A DNA stretch of 64,000 nt from Malus domestica (lineage: Eukaryota > Streptophyta > Magnoliopsida > Rosales > Rosaceae). The stretch is taken from contig NC_091671.1 in assembly GCF_042453785.1 (NCBI RefSeq), positions 38,517,001 to 38,581,000 on the forward strand, read 5' to 3'. Below, piece after piece: positions 21,866 to 34,226 of the stretch (position 1 is the first letter of the stretch; each line of letters begins with the position of its first letter). The position numbers and the translations under genes are program-made. Under the pieces are notes generated by a model. It had not been told where the DNA came from. It saw nothing but the letters and a program-made list of their open reading frames with translations, and searched no databases.

Positions 21866-24734
21866 GGAGTTTTGGGCCTTTCGGCAGTCCAATGAGAAAT
21901 CTACACATTTTCATGCTTATGTTTATAGAAAGGAGATCAGTTGGTGGTTTGGCTTCGTCACGATTGTCCACTCTTTTGGAGACTAATATGACTTACAAAG
22001 ATATTTTAGCCTCCTTTGGCCACTATCGCGTTATTCACCCGCGCCAAAAATCGAACCCAAGGAATGCCATGTAGAATATAGGTCTGAAATTCGTTTTCAA
22101 CTATTGGCCCACCCTATGGTGGTTACATATTTTGATGCTTAAAAGATAGCAAATTTAGAAAAAAAAGTAAGAGAACTATTGTCAGTATAAAAAGTGAAAA
22201 AAATTACATTGTGGACAATGCATGAACTTTTTGTACTGTCAATAACAACTTACAAAAGTAATATGATAATTTTTGTGGTGTTTCATAATGTTTTATGTGA
22301 ATTTGATTTCCATATATGAAAATAAAAACTCGTACACCTTAATGTAACACTGAAGGTTACTTTTTTTTTTTTGTTAGAAAGCATGTAACACTGAATTAAT
22401 ATACGAGAATCAGGATGCCTAAGTTCAATTTAAATTTACATAGGTGTTGTGACGTTAATAGACTTACCCCACTATATTACACTCGGCTTGAACTCATATT
22501 CATGACTCTAATTTTCTGGTTCATTGTGAGTCCGACACCAAGAATTTACAGAAATTAAATTCAAATTTTTCGATGCACTATGAAATGACTAAAGGGTTTT
22601 ACGAGGTTGAAATTGCTATGAAATTTCCAACAAAATTCAGAGGGATGTATTTTTTTATGTATGATAGAGGGAAATCTCTGCTTTGCTGGTTCAATTTTAC
22701 ACATGAATGTCGTGACCAAATGTTTCTTGTATCATTCAGATCTGAATGCAGAATGGTAATTGAGATGGGACTTCAACACTAAGATATGGTGTGTGTTTGG
22801 CTGCGTGGTTGTGTATGCTGCCATGGATACCCCTGTGATCAGAGACAGTCTGTGTTTTGGCAGGTTTACAGATATTCACAGCAGAGATTTTAAAGTAGGA
22901 GTTGAGATCCTCTCCATTGTTCCGAGATCAAGAATTAGTAAATTCGAACTATTCAAATTAAATTTAACGATTTTCATTAACTTAAATCTAGGGTCTTGAT
23001 CTTTCTCTCTTGAACAATCTGAACTTGCTGGTTTTTAGCTCCAGACGATGAGGTCTGAAGAGAATCTCAGCTCGTAAAGTAGTACACTGGGGTACAAATT
23101 AACTCAGCATGATTAGTTTAATGCATCACTTAATTATGCTAATCAAGATTTTTTTAGCAGTATCACATGAGATTTTAGAACTTTCTGTCGGATCATCAGA
23201 TAATCAGTTAAGATTCAACCGACTAATAAACCTGCAATTATAGTAATATATAGCACATTAGATCAAGTGGAACGGTATCCAATGTTGCTAACTTTAACTT
23301 GGCTTGGTAGTTTATATGTTAATTGGCTTTTTGGCAAGAGATAGGGGTGTGTGAGTTACTCAATGAGTGAGAAAAATACAAATCACGGAAGAGAGAAAGA
23401 AGTGAAGAAATATATAACCGGTTACAAGTTAGATTTTTTGTCGAAAATTGAGATAGACCAATAGAGAATAAGAAAACCCTAATATGTTTGCAAGGGAAAG
23501 GATGCATAGCTTCCTGATCATCTGAGAGTGTAAGTCTGTTTGCTTGTCTACCGAACACTTTTTTTTTACTCCAACAATACTCTAACCTAATATGAATAAT
23601 GGGGATTATGGTTTGATTTAAGTACATAAACAAAGCACATTGTTCTAATCAACTTATCTATACATATTGCATATATATGTTAGGTCAGTCAATCATGAAT
23701 TCTTGTAAATGAGTTTTGATTACTTGTACTTTAAGATTCTCAACTGTAATATTTAGGACTCCTACCACTCATAAACTTGTGTATTACATCATACACATTG
23801 TGAATCAATGAGATAAAGAGTCATAATTTCTACATAGTATTAATTGTCCTTCTCCTATCATGCTTCATCAATTGTTGCTTTCCTACTACCAATCCCGCCC
23901 TGCAAACGAGCGACTTTATTGTGTAATTGAGCATTGAAAATCTCTCATTGATATATTTCTTATCACGTGATTTGTCATATAATGTGAGAGTGAAAACTAC
24001 CTTACAATTTGATTAATCATATAATGCGAGATAAAAACAAAAACAAAAAGTACAAAACAAGATATATGCAGGTTGTTTTCGTTTCATACCATGAGAGGTT
24101 TTTTAGTGTGACTAGAATATGGAACGGTACGCCACATATTATTATACAATTGGAGTGATACTTTAAAAAAAAAAAAAACCCTCCAACTATATAATGACGT
24201 ATAATGTACCGTCCGTCGGTACATTGAAAATTTTCTCGTAAACGACATTGCAATGATAAATTTTATCATAGATTCTTAAAAGAACAAAAAGAAAAACATG
24301 AAAAATGTAAGCTTGATTTGTTTAGTGTTTAGTTGAGTTAATTAAGGGGATTAACATGGTGTTAGTTCCATGGCGTTTCCTTCGTCACTTTGGCATCTGA
24401 TTTGTAAGACAATCTAAGCAGAATATTCTGAATAGAAAACAAAAACACGTAAAAAATTAATAAAAAAAGAGAGAGTTGACGAGCGGCAGCTGAGCCGGCT
24501 AACAAGCCGAGGTTCGCGCCTTCCCGTAACCCGAAATTTACACGCGCATTTGCACGTGCAAGGACATCACACACGATTTTTGTAAAATGCCAAATTAATA
24601 AAACTACTAATAAGTAATAACAAATATGTAAAATTACACAAATACCACCAAAATTAAAAATCTAACCAATTTACTACTCAAACTTCTGTTTTAGTGTAAT
24701 TTACTACTCAAACTGTCACTTAGTACTATGATAA
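21866..24734. other. Intergenic DNA without a recognised gene
   Basis: Scattered short ORFs show no family features. A purine-pyrimidine poor run and an A-run lie near 24160-24180. A repeated motif type (AAATTCGAACTATTCAAATT, about 22940-22960) resembles one seen again at 44130-44270. No complete transposon termini were identified. Confidence 0.35.
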
Positions 24735-24873
24735 AGTGATATTCTTTTTTACTTGTAAATGAGATGTTTTAGGTTCGATTTTTTCCAATGGCGAATTTGA
24801 TTCATATTATTGCTAGCCTATTGTGAGGCTTACCCACTCACCCACCCGCTTAGTGTATATAATATCATTTGTT
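24735..24873 (+). mobile_element. tRNA-derived SINE-like retroposon, copy 2
   Basis: Contains ATTCTTTTTTACTTGTAAATGAG, a box-B-like AGGTTCGATT at 24771-24780, GAGGCTTACCCACTCACCC and a GTGTATATAATATCATTTGTT end. It matches 15527 (opposite strand), 34227 and 42920. Confidence 0.65.
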
Positions 24874-24987
24874 ATTAAAAGATTAAAAAAAACTATTTAA
24901 ACTCATGTTTGATTGTAAATGTATAGCATATGTACGAAAGTTTTAGTTAAAACGTATCATTTGCAATGAATATGAGCGGCTTTGAAG

Positions 24988-25187
24988 GGAGACAGATTCT
25001 CCTCCTTCCCACTTCCCGTGGCCTCCTGTTTTGTATGGTCACGGTTAAGCTACGTCAACATTTTATATTATTTTTTATAGAGAAAATAAGACAAAAATGA
25101 ATAGTAATATAAAATGTTGATGTGGTTTAACCGTAATCACACAAACAGTAGAACATGGGAAGTGGGAGGGCAGAGAATCTGCCTCCG
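24988..25187. mobile_element. Foldback MITE, family D copy 1
   Basis: Two long inverted arms, about 85 bp each (24988-25075 and 25100-25187), share CAGATTCTC, CCACTTCCC, GGTTAA and CAACATTTTATATTA. They are flanked by CTTTGAAG (24980-24987) and TTTTGAAG (25188-25195), an 8-bp duplication with one mismatch. Diverged relatives lie near 39496 and 43350. Confidence 0.75.
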
Positions 25188-25323
25188 TTTTGAAGTGTGT
25201 CTTGACCACTTAAAAACCACAAGATGACTTAAAATGACTTATGTTTGTTACGTTGATAGATGTCATGTTTGATTTGTATTTGCTCACACCTATAACAGTT
25301 AAAAAGAAAATAATAGACATGTA

Positions 25324-25610
25324 CATGGACGGAGCCACCTTGGGCCTAGCGGGGGCTAAGTTTTTTTGGCGGAGGAAAAATGTACATGGTTATTTTATAG
25401 AGAGAGATATTAGATGGTATTGGTAATGAAGTTGTCATGCAATGCTTTCAAAACATAAAAACACATCGATGGGGTATTGTAATATGTTGTATGAAAAACC
25501 TTATGAATTAGTATATGTGTGTTTTGTTTAGTAAATTGTTAAGCTTTTTAATTTTTGACTATGTTATTTGAGGATATCCCCATTCATACAGATCTCTGAC
25601 TTCGTCTATG
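25324..25610. mobile_element. hAT-type non-autonomous element, 287 bp
   Basis: The left terminus is CATGGACGGAGCCACC; the right end, reverse-complemented, is CATAGACGAAGTCAG. It is flanked by the perfect 8-bp duplication GACATGTA at 25316-25323 and 25611-25618. The GG(A/C)GGAGCC-like terminus is typical of plant hAT elements; compare 61885-62715. Confidence 0.85.
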
Positions 25611-25737
25611 GACATGTATCATTTTTATCTTTTTATGCACCCCTCTAACGATTGACTAACAGATGTATAACATTGTAACGAATTCGTATGTTAATGCATA
25701 GCATTGCAATATTCAAAATAAGGTATAAATTTAGGAA

Positions 25738-25890
25738 AAGGATCCGGCGATCGTGACTGTTCATCGTACATCGTGCGATTAGTTTTCGTTAGGTACTATT
25801 TATATTTAATTTTATATTTTAAATTTTGAAACGATTTTTGACCCGCATAATGTACAATAAATTGTCACAATCACGGAATTCCTAAGATCT
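25738..25890. repeat. Imperfect inverted-repeat MITE-like sequence
   Basis: The left arm has GGATCCGGCGATCGTGAC and CATCGTACATCGTGC; the right arm has AATGTACAATAAATTGTCACAATCACGG. The two are loosely complementary. It sits upstream of the patatin-like gene. No target duplication was confirmed. Confidence 0.45.
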
Positions 25891-26021
25891 CCACAAAAAA
25901 AATCCGGTGAAAATCCTTTTTCATAAATTTATTATGCGATCCAAATTTGAAGGTGCAAAATATAATTTAGGAAACATACAGATGCAAAACGTGACAACAA
26001 GGAAGGGGCTTGCGTCCCGCG

Positions 26022-26029
26022 TATATAAA
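26022..26029 (+). promoter_or_regulatory. Probable TATA box of the patatin-like gene
   Basis: TATATAAA lies 261 bp upstream of the ATG at 26290. It is followed by CT-rich and then GA-rich sequence that would form the 5' leader. Confidence 0.55.
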
Positions 26030-26289
26030 ACCAAGGTCCTTCCCATACAGGCCGTCCCACTCTCACACTCCCCAGTCTTCCCACTCCCAATGTTTCTGCT
26101 CTTAACTCTCCAACTACCCCAAAAACCACTTCGTTTTGTATTTTCTAGAGAGAGAAAAACGAGAAGAGAGAGAAAGAGAGACGAGCAATTTTCCGCCATT
26201 AAAGCTTCTCGGTAACAAAGCGTGAACACTCTATCACTATAACACTCACAACGCTCTCACTCTTCGCAAAGCATTCAGATAATCACAAA

Positions 26290-27523
26290 ATGGAGCTGAG
26301 CGAGGTGACCTTAGAGATCTTCACGAAGCTGGAGCAGAAGTGGCTCTCCCACCGCGACACCACCAAGAAGACTCGGATTCTTAGCATCGACGGCGGAGGC
26401 ACAACCGGCATTGTCGCCGGAGCCGCCTTGATCCACCTCGAGGATCAGATCCGACTAAAAACCGGAGATTCCCATGCTCAAATCGCCGATTACTTCGACC
26501 TCGTCACCGGTACCGGCATCGGTGCCGTCCTCGCCGCCATGCTCGTCGCCGATGACGGCTCCGGCCGCCCTCTCTTCACCGCTAAAGATGCTGTGAACTC
26601 GGTTTTCGAGAAGAATGCTGACTTGTTCAAATTGAGGTTCGGTGGAGTGCTCCGCCGGCACCGGAGGTTCTCCGGCAGGAGCATGGAAAAGGCGTTGGCG
26701 GAGCTTCTGACGAGGGAGGACGGCAAGGTTCTGACGCTCAAGGACACGTGTAAGCCTCTCCTGGTTCCCTGCTACGACATGAAGAGCTCCGCCCCGTTCG
26801 TGTTCTCCAGAGCCGACGCGTCCGAGTCGGCGAGTTTCGACTTCGAGCTGTGGAAAGTCTGCCGCGCCACGTCATCGACTCCGGGCTTGTTCAAGCCGCT
26901 CAGCCTGAGATCCGTGGACGGAAAGACTTCGTGCTCGGCCGTGGACGGCGGTCTTGTGATGAACAACCCGACGGCGGCAGCTGTTACGCACGTGCTCAAC
27001 AACAAGCGCGACTTCCCCTCCGTCAATGGCGTCGAGGACCTGCTGGTTTTGTCGTTAGGTAACGGCCCGCTGAGCGTGGAGAAGGCGGGGCGGGGTAACG
27101 GAAAGTGCTCGCCCTCGTCGGTGGTTGACATTGTGCTCGACGGAGTTTCCGAGACCATTGACCAGATGATGGGAAACGCCTTCTGTTATAACCGCGCTGA
27201 TTACGTCAGAATTCAGGTATATAATTAAGGGAAATTAAATTAATTTTATCTGGTTCAATTTACGGGATGATTGACGGCGTTTGTTGCAGGCGTTCGGATT
27301 GGGGAGCGAAGGGGTTGCGGGCCAGCGATCGGAGGGGGAAGCGGCGGTGTTGAAGGAGAGAGGAGTGGAATCGTTACCGTTTGGCGGGAAGCGGTTATTG
27401 ACGGAGACAAACGGAGAGAGAATCGATGGTTTCGTGCAACGACTCGTGGCTTGTGGAAGGAGCAGTCTGCCACCTAGTCCCTGCAAGGATTCCACCGTTA
27501 GCCCTGTCGTTAACGGGCGTTAG
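26290..27523 (+). CDS. Patatin-like acyl hydrolase, pPLAIII group
   Basis: A two-exon gene (26290-27216 and 27290-27523, GT-AG) encodes 386 residues, the usual size for plant pPLAIII proteins. These act on membrane lipids and affect lipid content, cell elongation and wall properties. The patatin domain begins near residue 28 with the oxyanion-hole loop IDGGGTTG (33-40). The position normally holding the catalytic serine (GXSXG) is VTGTGIGA (about 72-79), so the serine is replaced by glycine, a defining feature of pPLAIII. The dyad aspartate remains in SAVDGG (D219), followed by NNP. Coding GC is high in exon 1 compared with its surroundings. The C-terminal exon is Gly/Ser-rich with LPFGGKRLL and a short Ser/Pro end. 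Which of the pPLAIII paralogues it corresponds to was not decided. Confidence 0.96.
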
Positions 27524-27717
27524 TTAGAATTTGGTCTTTTTCTTTTTCCTTTTCCTGTAATTTTTCTTTTTTTGGTAGGTTTTCTGCAAGATGTAATTTG
27601 TAACCAATCTCAGGTTCACCTTAGCAAGAGTAGCAGCTAATAATGACCCCTTCTGCATCTTTAACTATTCAACTAAACGTGCACGATTATATTTTCTTTT
27701 TAGCTAAGTACAATGTA
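27524..27717 (+). other. 3' UTR of the patatin-like gene
   Basis: A T-rich stretch follows the stop codon and continues to a MITE at 27718. A poly(A) site is likely in this stretch but cannot be placed. Confidence 0.4.
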
Positions 27718-27920
27718 GGACTCGTTTGGAAGTATTTTTAAAATTACTAAAAATACTTTTAAAGAAAATATTTTTGAATTTCAAAAGCACTTGAAGTATG
27801 TGATTATTCCAGGAAGCACTTCGAGTGTTTTTTCAAGATTCACTCGCATTTTTATGATTGATTTTCCATAAATATTTTTACAAAAAATGCTCTCAGTTAT
27901 TTTAAAAACACTTCTGAACA
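27718..27920. mobile_element. MITE family C copy 3
   Basis: Starts GGACTCGTTTGGAAGTATTT and ends AAAAACACTTCTGAAC, with the family C body (AAAATATTTTTGAATTTC, AGGAAGCACTTCGAGTG). It lies just after the patatin-like gene. Confidence 0.75.
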
Positions 27921-28120
27921 TTGTGCCAGTATCTTTAACTAATATTAAAAAATTATATTTTTTAATGTCGCCTACAATATAACAATGCGTAAATAGTGTT
28001 ACATTGGCATAGTTGTTGTAGGGTCTCTCTCAAGAAGCACAAAAACACCAATTATAATTTATGCTGAGATTTCAGATTAACTCCAAATTACTGTTACACA
28101 AAAACATCAATTTTCTTAGT

Positions 28121-28930
28121 AGTATAAATTAAGGGAGACTTTGGATGCGGTCCCTAGTTATGAACAATCTTTGACTGAAACTTTGTTGGTTTTCAATTTT
28201 TGATCCAAGTCCCTAAAATTAATTGATAATTTATTTCTATGTACGTTACTATATTTTTTAAATTAAAAATTAAAATTTATAGTTGTTTATATTAATGAGA
28301 TTTTAAATAAAAAACATAATTTGTGGGATTAAAAATATTAAAATATAAATATACTATTGTGTGTGTGTGTGTAAACATGGGTACATTCATAAAAAATAAC
28401 CAAAAAATTATTGTATCAAAACATGGGTACATTCTTCAAAATGGGTACATTTAGCAAAAATAAAAATGGGTACAAATAAATTAAAAAATATGGGTACAAT
28501 ACAAATAAAACTTTAAAAAATATGGGCACAAAAAGAAATTAATATATGGGTACAAATTAAAATTGAAAGGAAAATTGGTACAAATTAAAAAAGGGTTGCA
28601 AATTAAAAATGGGTACAAACTAAAAATAAAAATATATGATAAAAAATTTAGCCATAAATATAAATATACTAATTGTAACATTTTTAATATTAAATGAATA
28701 TATTTATAAATAAAAAATATTTTATTAATGAAATAATTAATGATATTATTAATACAAAGGACCTTGATCAAAAATTGAAAAGTAATAAGGTTTTAATCAA
28801 TAGAGTAGTAAAAATAAGGATGAAAACCTAATTACTCCATAAATTAATTTTGAGCTACTTTTATGAAATTTGGTGTCAATCTCCAAGGTCATTATTCTTT
28901 AACCAAAATCTCTCTATTTAAAGCACCACA
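28121..28930. repeat. AT-rich repeat with many ATGGGTACA motifs
   Basis: Between 28370 and 28625 the motif ATGGGTACA (or a one-base variant) recurs about nine times at irregular 15-45 bp spacing in A-rich DNA, next to a short TG microsatellite (about 28361-28374). Flanks contain TGGATGCGGTCCCTAG and CTTTAACCAAAATCTCTCTA. I take the 0.8 kb as a non-coding mobile or satellite-like element; its class is unknown. Confidence 0.5.
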
Positions 28931-30090
28931 TAGGAGGAGAGAGGTTTTATCTACACCCGTTATGTTATTGTGGTAGTATCTTAAACAAGTTTTGGATCTG
29001 ATCACAGGAAATTAAAATTTAAAACGCATGATATTGTGCAACTGTTTGAACTATACAAAATATCCTTCTCCCATCAATGACGGATGTAAGTGATTCTCAT
29101 AAAAGTGAGTTCAATTGTTTTAAATTTTAGAGGAATTTCCCCTTCCTTTAGTGTAAAAATATCAATGTACAAAAAAAAAAAATTAAAGGAATTTATTGGT
29201 CCCTGAACTTTCATCATAATTTACAATTGGTCCCTATACTAAAAATTCATTAATTAATGTCATTGAATTTAACAAGTGTTATTCGAGTGAGAAGAATAAT
29301 ATTGAAGAATTACGAATTATAAGTACATGGTTTAACATTGCCTCTGCCATTAACTTTTGTAAAAAATTTATGCTAATATGACGATGTGGCACCTATGTGA
29401 GTCCCACAGATATATACATGTATTATTTGATGGATAGTGTTACACACTCACTTTTGCTTCCCACATATTTTGTTAATTTTTTGCCATTGATTTGTCAATT
29501 CATTCAATATGACGACTGAAATTTGAGAGCGATCTGTAAAAAGTAAAAATGAATGTATGAATGACATTGTCATATCCATATGCAACCTTGAATTATTGAA
29601 CAAAACAGTACCTTCTAGTACTTTGAGAACATCAAGCTACAGAGAGTATGCCTTGAAAATCCTTTTGCACATTTTCAGCTACCAACTGAAATCTGTAGTA
29701 ATATAGGCAATGAAAAGGAAATCGAATCCCGTTTTTAGGTGAGCAAGATTTCACATACTGATACTGTAAGAGCATCTCCAGCAGTCTAAGTTCAATTTTT
29801 GCTAAAATAGCTCGTGAATTCATCGGTGTACAAAAATTATTTTAACTTTTTATCACCAACAACGCTATTTCTCGATGCTTCCTGTCACTCATTAAAACTC
29901 AACTTTATCATACCCTCTCTCCCATCTCCCAACCTCTTTAATATCTTAGAAACCCAAGTCGTCGTCTTCCTTTTTTTTCAAGTCCTCTTCAATTAATATA
30001 CTCCCCAATTTCTACTTGAAGTTGCAATGTCAATGATGTCAATAAATAAGACAAGATTTATGGCTTATTATATAATGGAGTGCATTTTTG
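28931..30090. other. AT-rich intergenic DNA with MITE-like fragments
   Basis: No gene is recognised. AAGAGCATCTCCAGCAG at about 29768 is a typical terminus of a plant MITE, but its partner end was not found. Confidence 0.35.
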
Positions 30091-32412
30091 TTCACCATCC
30101 TGAAGTGGTGGTAATACTTACCTGACACACCCCGATCCTAGAATCAAGGCGTGTTAGCTATCACGTGAGCATGACGTAACCAAAAGTGCGACGCGGAAGC
30201 AATAGATAAGAGAAATACGAAGGAATAAAAACCAACTACTTGCAATAATATCCAACTAGCATGCTAGAGTAAGTTTAAGTGTGAAACACACATATTCAGA
30301 GCATAAGTACTAGGTGCAGTCAAGTAGGAACATTATTAAATTACAACACCCGAAGGTGAGTCCTACGTTTATGTAGTTTGTTAGAATGCCGTGGGAATCC
30401 TCGTGAGCCACCACACCGCTAACTAAAACTTGGAGGGGCGCAAAACAAAATTGAGTGTGGCAGTAAAACAAAGTTTTTCGAAAACATTTCAATTTAACAA
30501 CATTTCTAACCCATCGCTGTAAAACCTGTATACTTTCCCAGAAAATAACATAATATGCATATAATTCTTCAAATATCTCAAATCACCAATCTTTATAAAA
30601 AAACCAGAAAGTATGTCATGCTATAAACGTCAATAACAGAATAAGGATGCAACATTATAACAGGTGAAATAAGGAATCAACCAGAGACCTTGCAGTTGGT
30701 CCTGTATGGTTAATTCTATAGCTCAATATCCAATCCAACCGGAGTCACCAACTGTGACCTGTACGGCACTACTCTGCACATGCATTGGAACTACCTGAAG
30801 TAGTCTGTACGACAAGAATGGTGTAATAATACGCTCTAGTGCTTCTCTCATCAACAGCTGTATAATACTCTAAAGTCACCTACAAGTTGGAACCACCTTT
30901 CATGGTATGTCAGACATGTCGGAACCCTCTAATGGTCTGTACGACATGCACCTACTTGGATCCAAGGTGAGCGTGTGGTGCGTGGTGAATAATATAAGCA
31001 CTAACACCAAGGGTGCAGGTTTGAGTTTTCAATACAATTCACATCACAATAAATCACATGATTAACATAAAACTCACTTGATACTCACTTGTGCGTCCAC
31101 AACACCATTTAACATATATATGCAACAATTATCAATTCATACAATGTATGCATGACATTTTAAAACATACTTTCATTTAAATTCAATTTCTGGGAAAAAT
31201 CAATAGTATATAGGTAAATACAGAAAATTCTGCCCACTCACTGGTAAGTCAAAGGGTCGTAACCCCCGTGACATCCTTGAATGCGCTCGTCCTCGGGATA
31301 GGTATCACCTATATGCGAAACAACTATAAAAATGTTATTTTAAAGCACATAACCAACAATATGTAATAACTTCTCATACGATGCTCAATTTGGGTATATG
31401 AATATACCACAATGACCTACTCGATGTCACAGACGTCGAGGTATTTTTAGAATAATTTTTGGACTTGCCACGCGCCCCCACACGTCAGGATAGGCACGGG
31501 TCTACGCGCCCCCCACGAGCGTCATCTCCTTCCTCCAGACGCCGAAAAAACTCGCCTACGCCAGAAACTGGGCAGACCTGTAATCGTCATTTTCTCGCTC
31601 GATTCTCAACCATTTTCCATGAAATTTTCACCAAAACTTCACAAATTACGAGAGGAAGAAGGCTATACCTTTAAAAACTTCCAAATCCTTCGAAATCACG
31701 TTGGGAAATTTCACCAAAACCGGCCACCCTCAAACCTTTGATCCCGACGTCCAAAACCTTCAAACGAACGTCCCCGAGCTTCGTGAGAACCTCCTAAAGC
31801 TCACTGTGAGCTTGGATTGTCCTAAAAACCAACCATTACAAAGTTTGTGAACAGTACTCAAATCGGACCTCGAGATTTCAACGTGAAATCGAAAGATTTC
31901 TTAACTGAAATTGGTATGGGTGAGTTCGTAGGGTCCTCACGAGCACAATGGTGCCTTCAAAACCTTTGATCTGTGCTTGGAGGCTCGATGGTGAGTGTGT
32001 CCGTACGAAATGGAAGAAGAGAAAGAGAATGAAAGTCCAAGAGAGATAGAGAGTGAGACACGGCATAGAGAAGAGAGTGTGCTTGTGTGGTCCAATTGAA
32101 ACCAATCAATTTCAACCCATAATTTTCTAACTTCCAATTGGGTCCAAACTTTAGGGAAAATAAAACATAATTGGATCCACAACCTTGTTTCAATTTGAAA
32201 TGCTCAACCAAAACTCAAGGGCAATTCCGTCAAATCACATCCACGATACTAAATTTTCGGGATGGGTTGTGACATTACCGCTCTACGTATTATCATTAGA
32301 TGAGTTCAAATTTTGAAGTTTGTATCTATCTACTACACAGATCTCGAAATTTAAACTCATCCAGCGGTGATAAATAAGGTTGTGAGCATCACCATCACTT
32401 TAGGATGGTGAA
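30091..32412. mobile_element. Foldback MITE interrupted by a solo LTR
   Basis: The outer ends are inverted: TTCACCATCCTGAAGTGG on the left, and TTCACCATCCTAAAGTGATG when the right end is reverse-complemented. The right half also holds a palindrome with GATGAGTT/AAACTCATC. The MITE itself is about 165 bp (30091-30122 plus 32280-32412); the rest is the LTR inserted at TTACC. Confidence 0.7.
30123..32274 (-). mobile_element. Solo LTR, 2,152 bp, probably Ty3/gypsy
   Basis: Begins TGACACACCCCGATC and ends GGGTTGTGACA, a TG...CA LTR with short inverted ends. It is flanked by the perfect 5-bp duplication TTACC at 30118-30122 and 32275-32279. No internal retrotransposon genes adjoin it, so it is a solo LTR left by recombination between two LTRs. 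Orientation (minus) and the Ty3/gypsy assignment rest on resemblance of the TGTCACAACCC terminus to LTRs I know from Rosaceae, and are inference. Confidence 0.85.
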
Positions 32413-33840
32413 AAAAAAAAATTCTCTTAAACAATGCGTGAGAAATATGAAAGAGTGTGATGATAAAGTTTATGAGTGTGATGTTATTATTAATTACGGG
32501 TTCGTTATTAACCGCACATTATAACATGACTTAGTTACGTGATTGATATGATACGAATCCAACTTTAGGTATTGTATCAATAAACATATCATTCGCGTGT
32601 TTTCTCCATGATGTTATATCACATACGTAAAACACCACAACAACAGTATAATCATGTCATAAAAGTTCTTCTATCTCTCTCGTGCCCGTGGAGCAGAGCT
32701 AGCCAACCTGTGCTGATGGGGACTCCGTGGGGACTGCGGATGACATTCACATAGGAGAAAAGAAGAGAGAATCCTAGGGATATTCCAGTGTGCATGATTT
32801 TTCCAATTCCGTCGGCTTTCATGGTAAGAGGAGGAGAGGAATGTGAGGTTGGTTTGGCCGTTTAGGGGGGACCTCATCTAATTTGAGCTCTGGATTTAAT
32901 ATTTTACGTGGCTAAGTACTAATATTTTTGTTTTTTGGTACAGTACATCACGGCCGTCCATTCATTTTCATCACCAACTTATTCATCTCCATAAGAATTT
33001 GCAGCAAGTCCTTTCCAATGTCTCTTTCTCCCAATTTACCGCTAATTGTACTAGTTTGTACCTTTTTGGTAACTTTTATAAAATGACCAATTTCATGATC
33101 AAGATCAACCTCTCCATCCATAAACGTGCTTTGAGCAAACAATTCTAGATTAACACGTCAATTACATTTTACAAACGACACAAATAAATATATTGTTATG
33201 ACAACGGTAGATTCAAGATTTGAACTTTGGGGTGTTAGGATTCAAATTTTTTAGATAAAAACAGAGCGGGAAGTGCGCTTGGTGGGCTTGTTATCGTCAG
33301 ACGAACCAAGTTGTACACTTGTCAACATATATTGATATATGCTGAAGCAATCTGATGAGTGCTATTGAGAATTTATGGAATATTGTTGACACAACTTGCG
33401 GATGTCAAACACTTAATAGATACAAAAGAACCTTATCAAACATTCAGAAGGTTCTTGAAAAACCTTCGAATGTATATTTTTCAAAATCTTACAACCACCT
33501 TGCTCCCTATATACATTCACTCAGGGTTATGAGCCCTTATACTTTTGATTTGTTTAGTCTAATTGTCGATTAACTTTTGTTTTTCTCACGAAATACTAGT
33601 CAGTTGGCCTTTCTTCTCTTGACATGAAAGGCGGTGACACTTGCATTAACGTATATATATGTTTAAATACTGTTATTCCAGTAATATATAATTGCAAATT
33701 TGATTCGCAACATGTTCTTTATTTACTGTCCCATGATTTATGATTAGTGTCTGATTATTATATTTAATGGTAGTCTATTGCATGAACGAGTCATGACTAG
33801 AGTTGCGTCGCTTATAAAATATACACGAATCTAAAAATAT
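32413..33840. other. Intergenic DNA without a recognised gene
   Basis: Short ORFs only, for example 33355-33573 plus and 32671-32877 minus, none with family features. Confidence 0.35.
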
Positions 33841-33983
33841 AGAGCTAGTTTGGAAATACTTTTAGAACACATTTTTGTTGAAAATGTTTTTGAAACGAAT
33901 CTTTAATAAAAATAGAAGTGAACAGAAAAATATTTTCATTAAAACGTTTTCAATCATTTTAAAAACAATTTCAAATAAGTTCA
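33841..33983. mobile_element. MITE family C copy 4
   Basis: Starts AGAGCTAGTTTGGAAATAC and ends AACAATTTCAAATAAGTTC. The body has GAAAATGTTTTTGAAAC and AAACGTTTTCAATCATTTTA. It is somewhat shorter than the other copies. Confidence 0.65.
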
Positions 33984-34226
33984 TAATAAAAATTGTCGAA
34001 TTAATAAATTAAAAATTGAGAGAAAAACACAAATACTCGAGCAATAAAAAAGAAAATAAAACAATATAAGACGTTGGCGGCATGGCGGCTTGAAATTGGC
34101 TAATGTGGGTGGCTCCTAATGCGTGCCGCTGTACTTGGTTGTGTTACAGAAGCAACCTGAGGCGGACAAGTTTGGGAAGTGAGTCGTCGTATCTAAAGGG
34201 CAACCCAGCTATTTAAAACTACGGTT

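Noticed and set aside
26772-27158. 128-codon minus-strand frame
   Set aside because: It is antisense to GC-rich exon 1 of the patatin-like gene and has no family features.
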